Origin: JBBROS01 sp963752225
Lineage (GTDB): Bacteria; Pseudomonadota; Alphaproteobacteria; Acetobacterales; Acetobacteraceae
Reading direction: 5' to 3'
Assembly: GCA_963752225.1 (NCBI GenBank)
Contig: CAVVXS010000009.1
Location: 1 to 64,000 of the forward strand
Length of the DNA: 64,000 bases
Positions 44,029 to 52,493 of this stretch are shown here, piece by piece. A program made the position numbers and the translations under genes. The notes beneath the pieces are model-generated. The model made no database searches, was not told the origin of the DNA, and worked only from the letters and a program-made list of their open reading frames with translations. Numbering within the stretch: position 1 is the first letter of the stretch; every line of letters starts with the position of its first letter.

Positions 44029-44768
44029 CGACGCCGGCGCTCGCGATCACCGGCTTGCAGAAGCGGTTTGGCGGCGTCGCCGCGACCCGCGACATTACGC
44101 TTTCCGTGATGCCCGGGGAACGCCGGCTGCTGATCGGCCCCAACGGCGCCGGCAAGACCACGTTGTTCAACCTCATTACCGGCGACCTGCGCGCCGACGC
44201 CGGGTCGATCCGGCTGTTCGGCCAGGAGCTGCGCCATTTACCGACCCGCGGCCGCGTGCGTCAGGGGCTCGGCCGCACCTACCAGATCCTGACGCTGTTC
44301 CCGGGCGAAACCTACGCCCACAACGTGGCACTGGCCCTGATCGGCACCGGCGCCACCGGCTGGCTGCCGTGGGGCGCCTTCGCCCACCGCCGCGCGCTGC
44401 ACGACGCCGCCCGGGCCGCCCTCGCCCGGGTCGGCCTCGCGGACCTGGCCGAGCGCACGGTCGCCGAGACCGCCTATGGCGAGCGACGCCGGCTCGAGCT
44501 GGCGATGGCGCTGGCGCAGAACCCGCGCGTGCTGCTGCTCGACGAGCCGTTGGCCGGGCTGTCGGCGCCGGAACGCGAAACCGTCGGCGCCGTGCTCGCC
44601 GCCCTGCCGCGCGACATCGCCGTCGTGCTGATCGAACACGACATGGACATGGCGCTGGCGTTTGCCGAACGCATCACCCTGCTCAATTTCGGCGCCGTCG
44701 TGCTCGAGGGCACCCGCGCCGAGGTCATCGCCGACCCACGCACGAGGGAAGTCTATCTTGGCGAATGA
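44025..44768 (+). CDS. Liv-type ABC transporter ATPase (LivG-like)
   Basis: The 247-residue ATPase has Walker A LIGPNGAGKTTLFN, signature TAYGERRRLELAMAL (a YGE in place of SGG, usual in LivG), Walker B RVLLLDEPLAGLSAPE and H-loop LIEHDMDMAL. The GTG at 44025 overlaps the livM stop by four bases. Confidence 0.92.
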   Translation: MTTPALAITGLQKRFGGVAATRDITLSVMPGERRLLIGPNGAGKTTLFNLITGDLRADAGSIRLFGQELRHLPTRGRVRQGLGRTYQILTLFPGETYAHNVALALIGTGATGWLPWGAFAHRRALHDAARAALARVGLADLAERTVAETAYGERRRLELAMALAQNPRVLLLDEPLAGLSAPERETVGAVLAALPRDIAVVLIEHDMDMALAFAERITLLNFGAVVLEGTRAEVIADPRTREVYLGE

Positions 44769-45477
44769 TGGGGGGAGCGAGGCGCTCGCGCTCACCGGCG
44801 TGGACGCCTTCTACGGCGACAGCCACGTGCTGCACGGCGTCGGCCTCAGCTTGCGTGAGGGCAGCCTGCTCGCTTTGCTTGGCCGCAACGGCGCCGGCAA
44901 GACCACCACGCTCGCGACCGCCATGGGGTTTTTACCGGCCCGGCGCGGCCGGGTGACGCTGTTCGGCGAGCCGATCACCGCCTGCTCGCCCGAGGTGATC
45001 GCCCGGCGCGGCCTGTGTCTGGTGCCGCAGGGCCGCCGCGTGTTCCCGTCGCTGACGGTGCGGGAGAACCTGCTGGTGGCACGCCAATCCAGAAGCGGCG
45101 CGGCCTGGACGCTGGAGCGGGTGTTCGAAACCTTTCCCCGGCTGCAAGAGCGTCGCAACCAGGGCGCCGGCTCGTTGTCGGGCGGCGAGCAGCAGATGAT
45201 GGTGATCGGCCGCGCGCTGATGGGCAACCCGCGCGTGCTGCTGCTGGACGAGCCGTCCGAAGGCTTGGCGCCACAGATGGTGGCTGAGATCGGCCGCATC
45301 ATCGCCCGCCTCAAGCAGGACCGGTTGTCGATCGTGCTGGTCGAGCAAAACGTGCACATGGCGATGGCGCTTGCCGACGACGTCGTGGTGCTGAACACCG
45401 GCCGCGTGGCGTTGCACGGCCCGGCCGACGTGCTGAAAACGGAAGGCGCGATCGACCGTCACCTCGGTGTTTTTTGA
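44758..45477 (+). CDS. Liv-type ABC transporter ATPase (LivF-like)
   Basis: The 239-residue ATPase shows Walker A LLGRNGAGKTTTLA, signature SLSGGEQQMMVIGRAL, Walker B RVLLLDEPSEGLAPQM and a VEQ-type H-loop (LVEQNVHMAM). No ATG or GTG fits the N-terminal strand; TTG at 44758 has a GAGGGA site and overlaps livG by 11 bases. The nearby ATGs at 44765 and 44768 are out of frame. It ends the transporter operon before a stem-loop repeat. Confidence 0.9.
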   Translation: MANDGGSEALALTGVDAFYGDSHVLHGVGLSLREGSLLALLGRNGAGKTTTLATAMGFLPARRGRVTLFGEPITACSPEVIARRGLCLVPQGRRVFPSLTVRENLLVARQSRSGAAWTLERVFETFPRLQERRNQGAGSLSGGEQQMMVIGRALMGNPRVLLLDEPSEGLAPQMVAEIGRIIARLKQDRLSIVLVEQNVHMAMALADDVVVLNTGRVALHGPADVLKTEGAIDRHLGVF

Positions 45478-45480
45478 TGC

Positions 45481-45550
45481 GGGTCTGGGGGCGCTCGCCC
45501 CCGTCACGCGCAAGCGTGCTGACGCACGACGGGTCAAGGGCAGAGCCCTT
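45481..45550. repeat. Paired stem-loop repeat, copy 5
   Basis: The 95-base gap after livF contains GGGGGCGCTCGCCCCC, CACGCGCAAGCGTG and AAGGGCAGAGCCCTT, three consecutive stems. The outer two match the two-stem repeat of copies 1-4; the central stem looks inserted. It may end the Liv transcript; the amidohydrolase starts 23 bases later. Confidence 0.55.
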
Positions 45551-45572
45551 GTTTACAAAGGATCCATAAATC

Positions 45573-46634
45573 ATGCCTGAAGCCACCAACCACTACGGCG
45601 CCACCGCAGCCCGCGAGCACGGCCGCCCCGGCCGCGAGGTTCGGCCCAAGACCATGACGATCGACATGCACTCCCACGTCATGGTGCCGGCCGCGCAAGA
45701 GATCCTGGCGCCGCACCTCGACCTCAGCACCATCCCGCTGGCGCACTTCGCCACGGACGAAACCAAGGCGTTGAACCGCAAGCAGGACGCCGACCGCCGG
45801 CCGGACATGCTGGAGCACGATGTGCGCTTGGCGGTGATGGACGCGGCGGGGGTGGACATGCAGGTGATCATGCCGCCGCCGGGCCAGGTGAACTACGCGA
45901 TCCCGCTCGAGGTCGGCCGGCACGCGGCGTCGGTGATCAATGACGGCATGGCCGAGTTCGCGGCCAAGCAGCCGGACCGCTTCACCGCGCTCGGCACCGT
46001 GCCGATGCAGGACGGCGAAGCGGCAGCGCGCGAGCTGGAGCAGGCGATGAAGCGCGGCCTCAAGGGCGTGCAGATTCTGACAAATGTCCACGGCAAGGAA
46101 TTATCGGATCCCGCCTTCGCCGCGTTCTGGGCCGCCGCCGAGCAGCTCGGCGCCGTGGTGCTGATCCATCCGAACGGCTTCACCGAGGCCCGGCGCATGA
46201 CCCGGTTCTACTTCAACAACGTGGTCGGCAACCCGCTCGATACCTCGCTCGCGCTGCACTACCTGATCTTCGACGGCGTGCTCGAGCGGCATCCGAACCT
46301 CAAGCTGATCGCGGTGCATGGCGGCGGCTACCTTGCGGCGTATTCGGGCCGCATCGACCATGCCTGGGGCGCCCGCTCCGACGTGCGCGGCTCGCTGCCG
46401 CAGCCGCCGACCACCTACCTCAAGCGGGTCTATTTCGACTCCGTCGTGTTCACCCCGCACCAGCTCCGCAGCCTGATCGAGGTGTTCGGCGCCGACCGGA
46501 TCCTGATGGGGACGGATTACCCGTACGACATGGCGGAAAGCGACCCGGTCGGCCACCTGGCTTCGGCCGGGCTGGATGAGGCCACCTTCGCCGCAATCGC
46601 TGGGGGGAACTCACGCAAGCTGTTCGGGGTCTGA
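45573..46634 (+). CDS. Amidohydrolase family 2 protein (ACMSD-like)
   Basis: The 353-residue metal-dependent hydrolase or decarboxylase has TIDMHSHVMVP (HxH metal site), VVLIHPNGF (His), LIAVHGGGYLAAY (His) and LMGTDYPYDM (Asp), the fold of aminocarboxymuconate-semialdehyde decarboxylase relatives. Members commonly decarboxylate aromatic or muconate acids. It follows the Liv operon and so may process the imported compound. Confidence 0.88.
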   Translation: MPEATNHYGATAAREHGRPGREVRPKTMTIDMHSHVMVPAAQEILAPHLDLSTIPLAHFATDETKALNRKQDADRRPDMLEHDVRLAVMDAAGVDMQVIMPPPGQVNYAIPLEVGRHAASVINDGMAEFAAKQPDRFTALGTVPMQDGEAAARELEQAMKRGLKGVQILTNVHGKELSDPAFAAFWAAAEQLGAVVLIHPNGFTEARRMTRFYFNNVVGNPLDTSLALHYLIFDGVLERHPNLKLIAVHGGGYLAAYSGRIDHAWGARSDVRGSLPQPPTTYLKRVYFDSVVFTPHQLRSLIEVFGADRILMGTDYPYDMAESDPVGHLASAGLDEATFAAIAGGNSRKLFGV

Positions 46635-46641
46635 CCCGGCG

Positions 46642-47547
46642 TCAGAACGGATCGGCGTCGATCGCCGGCGCGAGGCTGCTCAGCAGCCCCGCGGCCAGCA
46701 CGATCAGCACCCCCGCCACCGTCTCGGCCGCGATGCTGCGCAGCAGCCGGCGCTTGGCGTCGGCCGGCGCGGCGGCGGCGAGCGGTGGGATCAGCCGGAA
46801 CCGGTTGTTGGCGGCAAAGCCCAGCAGGACGGCGAACAGGCCCAGCTTGGCCATTGCAGCCCAGCCATACTCGGTGCCGAGCAGGCCAGCGAACGACCCG
46901 ACCAGCACCGCCGACTGCGCCGCCGCGGTCACGACGAGCGCCGCCACGCACACCGTCCCGAGCATGGAAAAGCGCAGCGCCGCGGCTTGGGCCGAAGCGG
47001 GCGGTGCCCCCGCCACCAGAACCATCAGCGGCAGCAGGCTGCCGAGCCACGCCGCGGCCGCCAGCAGGTGCACCGCGTTGGACAGCAGCAGCCAGCTCGG
47101 CCCGTCCTCCATCGCCCAGGCGTGGCCCATCCCGGCCCCGGTCGCCACCGCCGCCCCCGCAAGCACCGTGGCGAGCGCCAGCCAATTCCGGGCCGAGGCG
47201 ACGGCGGCGGCCAGCAGCAGAACCAGCCGGGCCAAGACGAAATGGCCGAAGCTCGTGTGCATGAGGATCGACGGCGCGTAAGCGACCGACCCGGCGATTG
47301 CCGTGCTTTGCAGGTCGAACGACACGATGGTGGCCAGCACCGCGGCCCCGATCGACAGCCCGGCCAGCCGTGCCAAGCGCCGGCCCAGTGCTGCCGAGCC
47401 GGAGCCGAGCACCGCGAACACCGGACGAGCCAGCCACGCGACGGCCAGCACCGCCCCGAATTGTAGCAGCACCGCCATGTCCGTCACCGCCCGGCTCAGA
47501 ACCAGCGGCCAGTCGATGCCGTCCGACAAGGTCGAAACAATGTCCAT
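46642..47547 (-). CDS. copD: CopD-family copper resistance/import membrane protein
   Basis: The 301-residue protein has eight hydrophobic segments and the CopD features HTSFGHFVLARLVLLL, GAGMGHAWAMEDG and LSNAVHLLAAAAWLGSLLPL, whose histidines and methionines may pass copper across the inner membrane. The ATG at 47547 has GGGAGG upstream. It lies 26 bases downstream of copC, the usual pair. Confidence 0.9.
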   Translation of the reverse strand: MDIVSTLSDGIDWPLVLSRAVTDMAVLLQFGAVLAVAWLARPVFAVLGSGSAALGRRLARLAGLSIGAAVLATIVSFDLQSTAIAGSVAYAPSILMHTSFGHFVLARLVLLLAAAVASARNWLALATVLAGAAVATGAGMGHAWAMEDGPSWLLLSNAVHLLAAAAWLGSLLPLMVLVAGAPPASAQAAALRFSMLGTVCVAALVVTAAAQSAVLVGSFAGLLGTEYGWAAMAKLGLFAVLLGFAANNRFRLIPPLAAAAPADAKRRLLRSIAAETVAGVLIVLAAGLLSSLAPAIDADPF

Positions 47548-47573
47548 GGCCGGCCTCCCGACGCCGTCGCTCG

Positions 47574-47954
47574 CTACGGCGCCACGGTGAAGCTGAAGCG
47601 TCCCTGGGTGCGATGCGTGTCGACCGAGATTGCGCGCCAAACGACCCGGTATTCGCCCGGCGGCAACGGCCCGAGGCCGACGGCCAGGCGCCGCGGATCG
47701 TCGGGTTGTGCGTGCAGGTTGCCCTTGTCCACCTGGACGCCATCCGCGCTCTCGACCCGGACGGTGCAGAAGCGGGGCTCGACCGCCTCGCTGAACAACA
47801 GCGCCACCTCGGCCGGCGCCCGGTTGACGGTGCCGCCCACCGGCGGGTCGGTTCCGCGCAGCTGGGCGTGGGCGTATGCCGCGGACGGCACGGCCGCCAG
47901 CAAAGCGGCCGCCAGTAAGGCGGCCGCCACCGGCGCAATCGGACGCGATGTCAC
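47574..47954 (-). CDS. copC: CopC-family periplasmic copper-binding protein
   Basis: The 126-residue protein has a signal peptide ending AAYA and a mature N-terminus HAQLRGTDPPVGGTV. In this family the first His is a Cu(II) ligand, and this His is present. SFTV near the end and RAISVDTHRTQGRF (second His) complete the cupredoxin-like fold. The start is GTG at 47954 after GGGGGAGG. It stands between the beta-barrel-like gene and copD. Confidence 0.91.
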   Translation of the reverse strand: MTSRPIAPVAAALLAAALLAAVPSAAYAHAQLRGTDPPVGGTVNRAPAEVALLFSEAVEPRFCTVRVESADGVQVDKGNLHAQPDDPRRLAVGLGPLPPGEYRVVWRAISVDTHRTQGRFSFTVAP

Positions 47955-47968
47955 GGCGCCTCCCCCAG

Positions 47969-48970
47969 TCAGCGGCCGAACAACGGCTTGCCGAGGCTGG
48001 TGGGGAACAGGTCGTCGAAGAACAGGTGCAACTGTGTGATGAACCCCACGTACTTGCCCGACGCCCGGTTGCCCGGGACCAGCGCCTCGATGCCGACCTG
48101 GTAGCTGTCACCGCTGTAGATCACGCCCGGTGCATATACGAGTTGCGTGCCCAGATTGCTCGGGCTCGATGCCGGCGAGGACCATGCCACCTCGATCAGC
48201 GGGGTCAGCCGGTTGAAGAACTCGGGCCAGCCGAGGTCGCGCACCTGGGAGCGCAGGTAGGGCAGGCTGTATTGCAGCGACAAGCCGCCGACCCAACGAT
48301 TGGACAGGCCGGTGTTGAACTGCTGCGTCGCGAGCCCGGTGACGCCGCCGGTCTGGTCGCCGCCGGTCTGGTCGCTCCCGCTATCCCCGGCCGCGTTGAT
48401 CGCCTTGAGCTTCTTGTCGGCGACCGTGTAGCCGAACGTGCCGGTCACCGCGAGCGGGCGGAGCGCCGGCACCGGCAGGTCGCCGAACCCCTTGCCGAAA
48501 TACACCGTCGGCGTGGTGGAGCCGTAACGGTCGGCATCCACATGGGCGGTGCCGGTACGGGCCAGCTCACGGATGACGCCGAGGGAGACGATCGCCTCGT
48601 GCGGCTCGTTGACCCAGGCCTGGTATTTCAGGGTGACGTTGATGTTCTGGAAGCCGGTTTGGGTCTTGCCGAACTGGGAGGTCTGGATCGTGTAGCCGCC
48701 GGTGACGCCGACCCCGAGATGCTCGGTGATCCGCTTATTGAACTCGCCGGCAATGTTGTACTGGTAGCCGCGGCCAAGGTCGGCGTCGCCCGGCTGACGC
48801 TGGAAGCTGAAGGTCGGCAGGGACGCCTCGTCGGCAACGCCGGGGTCGTCGATGGTGATGGTGACCGGGAACACGCGGGCGCCGGCCACGGCGTGGGCGC
48901 GGGCGTCCTGCGCGGGAATGGCGACGGCAAGGCAGGCGGCCGCAATGGAAGCGGCAACGATTCGGGACAT
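47969..48970 (-). CDS. Predicted outer-membrane beta-barrel-like protein, conserved hypothetical
   Basis: The 333-residue exported protein has signal MSRIVAASIAAACLAVAI and a mature start near HAVAGARVFPVTITIDDPG. Alternating-residue strands (VGVTGGYTIQTSQF, FQNINVTLKYQAWV, YQVGIEALVPGN) and a C-terminal FITQLHLFFDDLFP resemble outer-membrane beta-barrels. A tandem GGDQTGG repeat is encoded around 48350-48375. I recall similar proteins in Acetobacteraceae but no experiment. Its place between DUF2946 and copC points to copper traffic across the outer membrane. Confidence 0.7.
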   Translation of the reverse strand: MSRIVAASIAAACLAVAIPAQDARAHAVAGARVFPVTITIDDPGVADEASLPTFSFQRQPGDADLGRGYQYNIAGEFNKRITEHLGVGVTGGYTIQTSQFGKTQTGFQNINVTLKYQAWVNEPHEAIVSLGVIRELARTGTAHVDADRYGSTTPTVYFGKGFGDLPVPALRPLAVTGTFGYTVADKKLKAINAAGDSGSDQTGGDQTGGVTGLATQQFNTGLSNRWVGGLSLQYSLPYLRSQVRDLGWPEFFNRLTPLIEVAWSSPASSPSNLGTQLVYAPGVIYSGDSYQVGIEALVPGNRASGKYVGFITQLHLFFDDLFPTSLGKPLFGR

Positions 48971-49028
48971 GGGACAGGCTTTCGGATCGAGCAGGTCGGG
49001 GCGGCCGCGCGCATGGCGCGGCCGCGAC

Positions 49029-49439
49029 TCAGGCGCGGATCGAAGCCGGAAGCGGAGGTCCGGTGGGGAAGATCGCCGCCAGCACGGCCGCGACCGGAGG
49101 AGCCCGGGACGGCGGCGGCGGCGCGACGGGGGCGGCCATTTGCGTCGGCGCCGCGAGGCAGGCCGAGGTCGGGACCGGCAGCAGCGCGACCGACCCCAGC
49201 GCCTGGCAGACCGGGCACAGCGCACAGGGCACGTCGTGCCGGTGCGGCGCCGCCGGTTGTCCGGCGTCGGCGTCGGCGGATGTGCCGCCGTGGCAGAGCG
49301 GGATGCCGGCGAAGGCGGCGGGCTCCGACACGTGCGCCATCGGCACGACGACGATGAACGCCTGGCACAGCAAGGCCAGCAGGGCCAGCAGCAGACCGTG
49401 GGCTGACCATCGCGGGTCGGTTCGAACCAAGCGCTTCAT
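49029..49439 (-). CDS. DUF2946-like cysteine/histidine-rich protein
   Basis: The 136-residue protein has an N-terminal hydrophobic segment (LLLALLALLCQAFIVVVPM), then potential metal ligands IPLCHGG, APHRHDVPCALCPVCQALG, the pattern of DUF2946 proteins. A proline/alanine-rich tail follows. The Cys and His spacing and the neighbouring copCD and barrel genes suggest a periplasmic or membrane-anchored copper-binding role; this is inference. It appears to be the first gene of the cluster. Confidence 0.75.
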   Translation of the reverse strand: MKRLVRTDPRWSAHGLLLALLALLCQAFIVVVPMAHVSEPAAFAGIPLCHGGTSADADAGQPAAPHRHDVPCALCPVCQALGSVALLPVPTSACLAAPTQMAAPVAPPPPSRAPPVAAVLAAIFPTGPPLPASIRA

Positions 49440-49495
49440 CGCGCCGGCTACACTAATGCGTTACGATGCCGTTGTGAAACATTTTCAGACGCGTC

Positions 49496-49807
49496 TTACC
49501 GGCCGCTGCGCTCCAGATGCGGCCCGAGCCGCCCGGTGATCCACAAGCCGAGCATGCGGAAATCGCTCGCCAGCGACCACAACGGATGCCCGAAGGTCTG
49601 CGGCCGGTTGCCCTCGATGCCGAAATGGGCGCCCCACGCGAAGGCGTAGCCAACCACCGGCGCCGCCACCAGCCACCCCCATTCCCGCCGCAGCACGGCC
49701 AGGACGATGCATCCGAGCGCGAGCAAGCTGCCGCAATAATGCAGCAGCCGCGTGGCCGGGCTGGCATGGGCGCGAAGGTATTGGCGCCAGAACTGCTCGT
49801 AGCTCAC
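49496..49807 (-). CDS. Mpo1-like (DUF962, YGL010w) membrane protein
   Basis: The 103-residue protein has the family histidines in ATRLLHYCGSL, GAHFGIEGNRP and TFGHPLWSLASDF, around two or more hydrophobic segments. The yeast homologue Mpo1 is an iron-dependent dioxygenase of 2-hydroxy fatty acids. The start is GTG at 49807. It is a lone gene between the copper cluster and the esterase. Confidence 0.85.
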   Translation of the reverse strand: MSYEQFWRQYLRAHASPATRLLHYCGSLLALGCIVLAVLRREWGWLVAAPVVGYAFAWGAHFGIEGNRPQTFGHPLWSLASDFRMLGLWITGRLGPHLERSGR

Positions 49808-49891
49808 GCCTCGATGTTACGAATTCGCGGCCCCGGCGCCAAGCGGCCGCTGCAGCGCCCGTCAGGCCGGCACGCGGCGACCGGCGCCGTC

Positions 49892-51562
49892 CTAGCCCCA
49901 GGCGGACAGCTCTTCCCCGCGCACCTCTGCCGACACGGCGTGGGCGCCCTGCCCGCCGCCGAGCACATTGACCGGCAGCGCTCCCGCAGTCGCCCGCGCC
50001 CAGCCCGGCCCCGGGTCGCCGTCGTGGGCGAACCGCGCCCAGGCCCGCAGCATCGCGTCCGACACGGCTTGCTCCTTCGGCCCGGCGCCGAGCTTGGCGG
50101 CGAAGAACGGGTCGGCATAGGTGCCGAACACGAACGGGATTTCCGACGTGTGAGGCACCCCGTGCGCCGGGGCCGCCAGTGGGTGCGCGAACTCGTAGAG
50201 CCACACCGGATGCCCGGCCTCGGCGTGGCGTTGCGCCGCCGTGCGGGCGCGCAAGCGGAACACGATGTCGGTGTAGGCGGCGATCCACAGCGGCAGCGGC
50301 CCCTCCGGCGTGCCGCGCCGCCGGGCCGCCGCGGCATAGGCGGGGGCGATCGAGGCGGCGCGGTCCGTCGCCTCCGGCCGGTAGATGGCAGTGAGGTCGC
50401 GGATCATCGACGCAAGCTCGGCGTCCGTCGCGGGCGGCCGCAACCCGGGGACCGGCGCCCCGTCGGGGCCGACCAGGTCGAACCAGAACGTCGCCTCGGT
50501 CTCGGTCGTCCCGATCAGCAGCGGCACCGGCGCGAGCCGCCCGTCGCGCGGCCAGGTTTGCAGCACCACCCCGTCCAGCACCGGCAGCACCGGCGGACGG
50601 CCCAGGCTGCGCATCATCGCCGGGTCGCGCGCCAGCTCGAGCTCGGTCCGGTGCAGCCGGAGCGCATCGACCCGGCGCAGCCCGCCGACGTCCATGTCCA
50701 GCCGCTTGGCCAACGCCTCGGTGTAGGCGGCGGCCGTCGTCATCTCCGGGAAGCCCGGCGCGCCGTGCAGCGATCCGCTTTCGATGATCGCGCGATGCAG
50801 GAGCCCGGCCGAGCGCGGATCCTGCGCAATCGAAGCGGTGCTGGAGCCGCCGGCGCTTTGTCCGAACAGCGTGACCCGGCCCGGGTCGCCACCAAACGCG
50901 GCGATGTTGGCCTGCACCCAGCGCAGCGCGGCAACCTGGTCCTGCAGCCCCCAATTGGCGGCCGCCCCGGTCTCGGGGTCGGCGAGATCGGGATGCGCGA
51001 GCCAGCCCAGGGCGCCCAGCCGATAGTTGACCGTCACCACCACCACGTCGCCCCGCTCGGCCAGCGTGGCGCCCCAGGTGCCGGCAACGGCGCCGTGGCC
51101 GGTCCGCCAGGCGCCGCCGTGCAGCCAGACCATGACCGGGCGCCGTCCCTCGGGCGACGGCGTCCAGACGTTCAGCACGAGGCAGTTCTCGGATTGCGGC
51201 TGGGCGCCGTCGTAAAGCCACGCCGCGGCGCCGGCCAAGGACTGGATCGGCGCGGCGCCCGGCCGGGTCGCCAGGCGCGGGTTGTCCCAGGCGGCAGCCG
51301 GCCGCGGCGAGGCGAAGCGCAACGCCCCGACCGGCGGCGCGGCAAAGGGGATGCCCAGGAACTCGCACACCGACCCCGGCCTGCCGTCGCCATCGTGCCA
51401 GTCCCACCGCGTGCCGGCGACGGGACCGCAGCCGGGCTCCGCCACCACCGCGGAGTCTTCCCGCGGCGTGGCCGCCACGAGCGCGCCGGATGGCTGCGCC
51501 CCGGCGGAGCGTGCCGCGCCGAGCAGGAGCGCCCCCGCCCCCATGACCGCACGTCGTTTCAT
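49892..51562 (-). CDS. Secreted carboxylesterase type B
   Basis: The 556-residue serine esterase begins with an export signal (MKRRAVMGAGALLLGAARSA, cleavage near GAQ). It shows LGIPFAAPPVGALRF, ENCLVLNVW, the oxyanion hole VWLHGGAW, the nucleophile elbow VTLFGQSAGGSST, the acid GTTETEATFW and the catalytic His in GVPHTSEIPFVFG. The ATG at 51562 overlaps the XRE stop by four bases. The substrate is unknown, and this is an unusual ending for a lut operon chain. Confidence 0.9.
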   Translation of the reverse strand: MKRRAVMGAGALLLGAARSAGAQPSGALVAATPREDSAVVAEPGCGPVAGTRWDWHDGDGRPGSVCEFLGIPFAAPPVGALRFASPRPAAAWDNPRLATRPGAAPIQSLAGAAAWLYDGAQPQSENCLVLNVWTPSPEGRRPVMVWLHGGAWRTGHGAVAGTWGATLAERGDVVVVTVNYRLGALGWLAHPDLADPETGAAANWGLQDQVAALRWVQANIAAFGGDPGRVTLFGQSAGGSSTASIAQDPRSAGLLHRAIIESGSLHGAPGFPEMTTAAAYTEALAKRLDMDVGGLRRVDALRLHRTELELARDPAMMRSLGRPPVLPVLDGVVLQTWPRDGRLAPVPLLIGTTETEATFWFDLVGPDGAPVPGLRPPATDAELASMIRDLTAIYRPEATDRAASIAPAYAAAARRRGTPEGPLPLWIAAYTDIVFRLRARTAAQRHAEAGHPVWLYEFAHPLAAPAHGVPHTSEIPFVFGTYADPFFAAKLGAGPKEQAVSDAMLRAWARFAHDGDPGPGWARATAGALPVNVLGGGQGAHAVSAEVRGEELSAWG

Positions 51563-51936
51563 CGCCTCGCGACCTTTCTGGACAATGCGGCGTCGAGCAG
51601 GTTGTGCAGCGCCGCCACGGTCTCGTCGGGCAGGCGTTCGATCGTCTGCGCCAGCCGGTTGGCGAGCGCGGTCCGCTCCGGGCTCAATCCGGCGGTGTCG
51701 ACCGTGACGCGCGGATGCGACAGCCGGGCCAGGCGGTTGAGCTCGTCGGCCTCGTCCCAGATCAGCCCGAACGCCTCGCAAACCTGGTGCACCAATCCGG
51801 TGCTCGGCGCGCCCCGGTGGCCGTGCTCCAACGCTGACAGGTAGGCCGGGGTGACCTCGAGCCGGGTCGCCAGTTCCGTCATGGTCATGCCCCGGTCCGC
51901 GCGCAGGGTGCGCAGCCGGGCGCCGAACGGGGTCAT
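51559..51936 (-). CDS. XRE-family helix-turn-helix regulator
   Basis: The 125-residue protein has a Cro/C1-type HTH at its N-terminus (MTPFGARLRTLRADRGMT, LATRLEVTPAYLSALEHG) and a short C-terminal helix domain ending LDAALSRKVARR. The ATG at 51936 overlaps the smr stop by four bases. The smr-xre pairing is known in related genomes. Targets are not apparent. Confidence 0.88.
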   Translation of the reverse strand: MTPFGARLRTLRADRGMTMTELATRLEVTPAYLSALEHGHRGAPSTGLVHQVCEAFGLIWDEADELNRLARLSHPRVTVDTAGLSPERTALANRLAQTIERLPDETVAALHNLLDAALSRKVARR

Positions 51937-52493
51937 CCGCGGCCGCCGGAGGATGCCCCGCCGCGCGCGCGCCGCAGCAGCAGCCGCACGCTGCCCGGGT
52001 TGAGCGCGTGCGGGTGCGCCGCCGCCAAGATCAGCGGTCGCAAGCCGGGGTGGTTCAGCCATAATGGCAGTTCACGCCGGATCACCCCGCCGGTCTCGCC
52101 GCTGCCGCGCCCGGTGATGACCTCGACGCAGCGTACGCCGTCGGCAGAGCAGGCATGGAGGAACTGCTCCAGCGCCGCATGCGCGCGGTTGGCGGTGCGG
52201 CCGTGCAGGTCGAGGGTGCGGGCGGCGGGCAGCTTGCCGGTGCGAAACCGGGTCCAGGTGGCGCGGTCCACGCCCCCCGGCGAATCGCCCACGACGAGCG
52301 GTGACGGCAACGCGGCGGTGCGCGCCACACGCGGCGCCGGCGGCGGCAGCAGGGTGGCCGGCGCGGGCGGGGCCGGAACCAGGCTCGGCGTTGGCAGCGC
52401 CGGGACTGCCACGCCCGGCAAGCGCGCCACCAGGCGCGCGTAGCTGGCCCAGATCGCCCGGTCGGTGTCGGTCAGGTCGCGGGCGCGTCGCAT
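51933..52493 (-). CDS. Smr/MutS2 C-terminal domain protein
   Basis: The 186-residue protein has a proline-rich N-terminal linker and a C-terminal Smr domain with RTLDLHGRTANRAHAAL and VITGRGSGETGGVIRREL, matching the LDLHG and GxG motifs of this nuclease-like domain. Its start at 52493 overlaps the lutC end by 22 bases with no clear ribosome site. Role in branched DNA or RNA processing is inferred from the family. Confidence 0.88.
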   Translation of the reverse strand: MRRARDLTDTDRAIWASYARLVARLPGVAVPALPTPSLVPAPPAPATLLPPPAPRVARTAALPSPLVVGDSPGGVDRATWTRFRTGKLPAARTLDLHGRTANRAHAALEQFLHACSADGVRCVEVITGRGSGETGGVIRRELPLWLNHPGLRPLILAAAHPHALNPGSVRLLLRRARGGASSGGRG

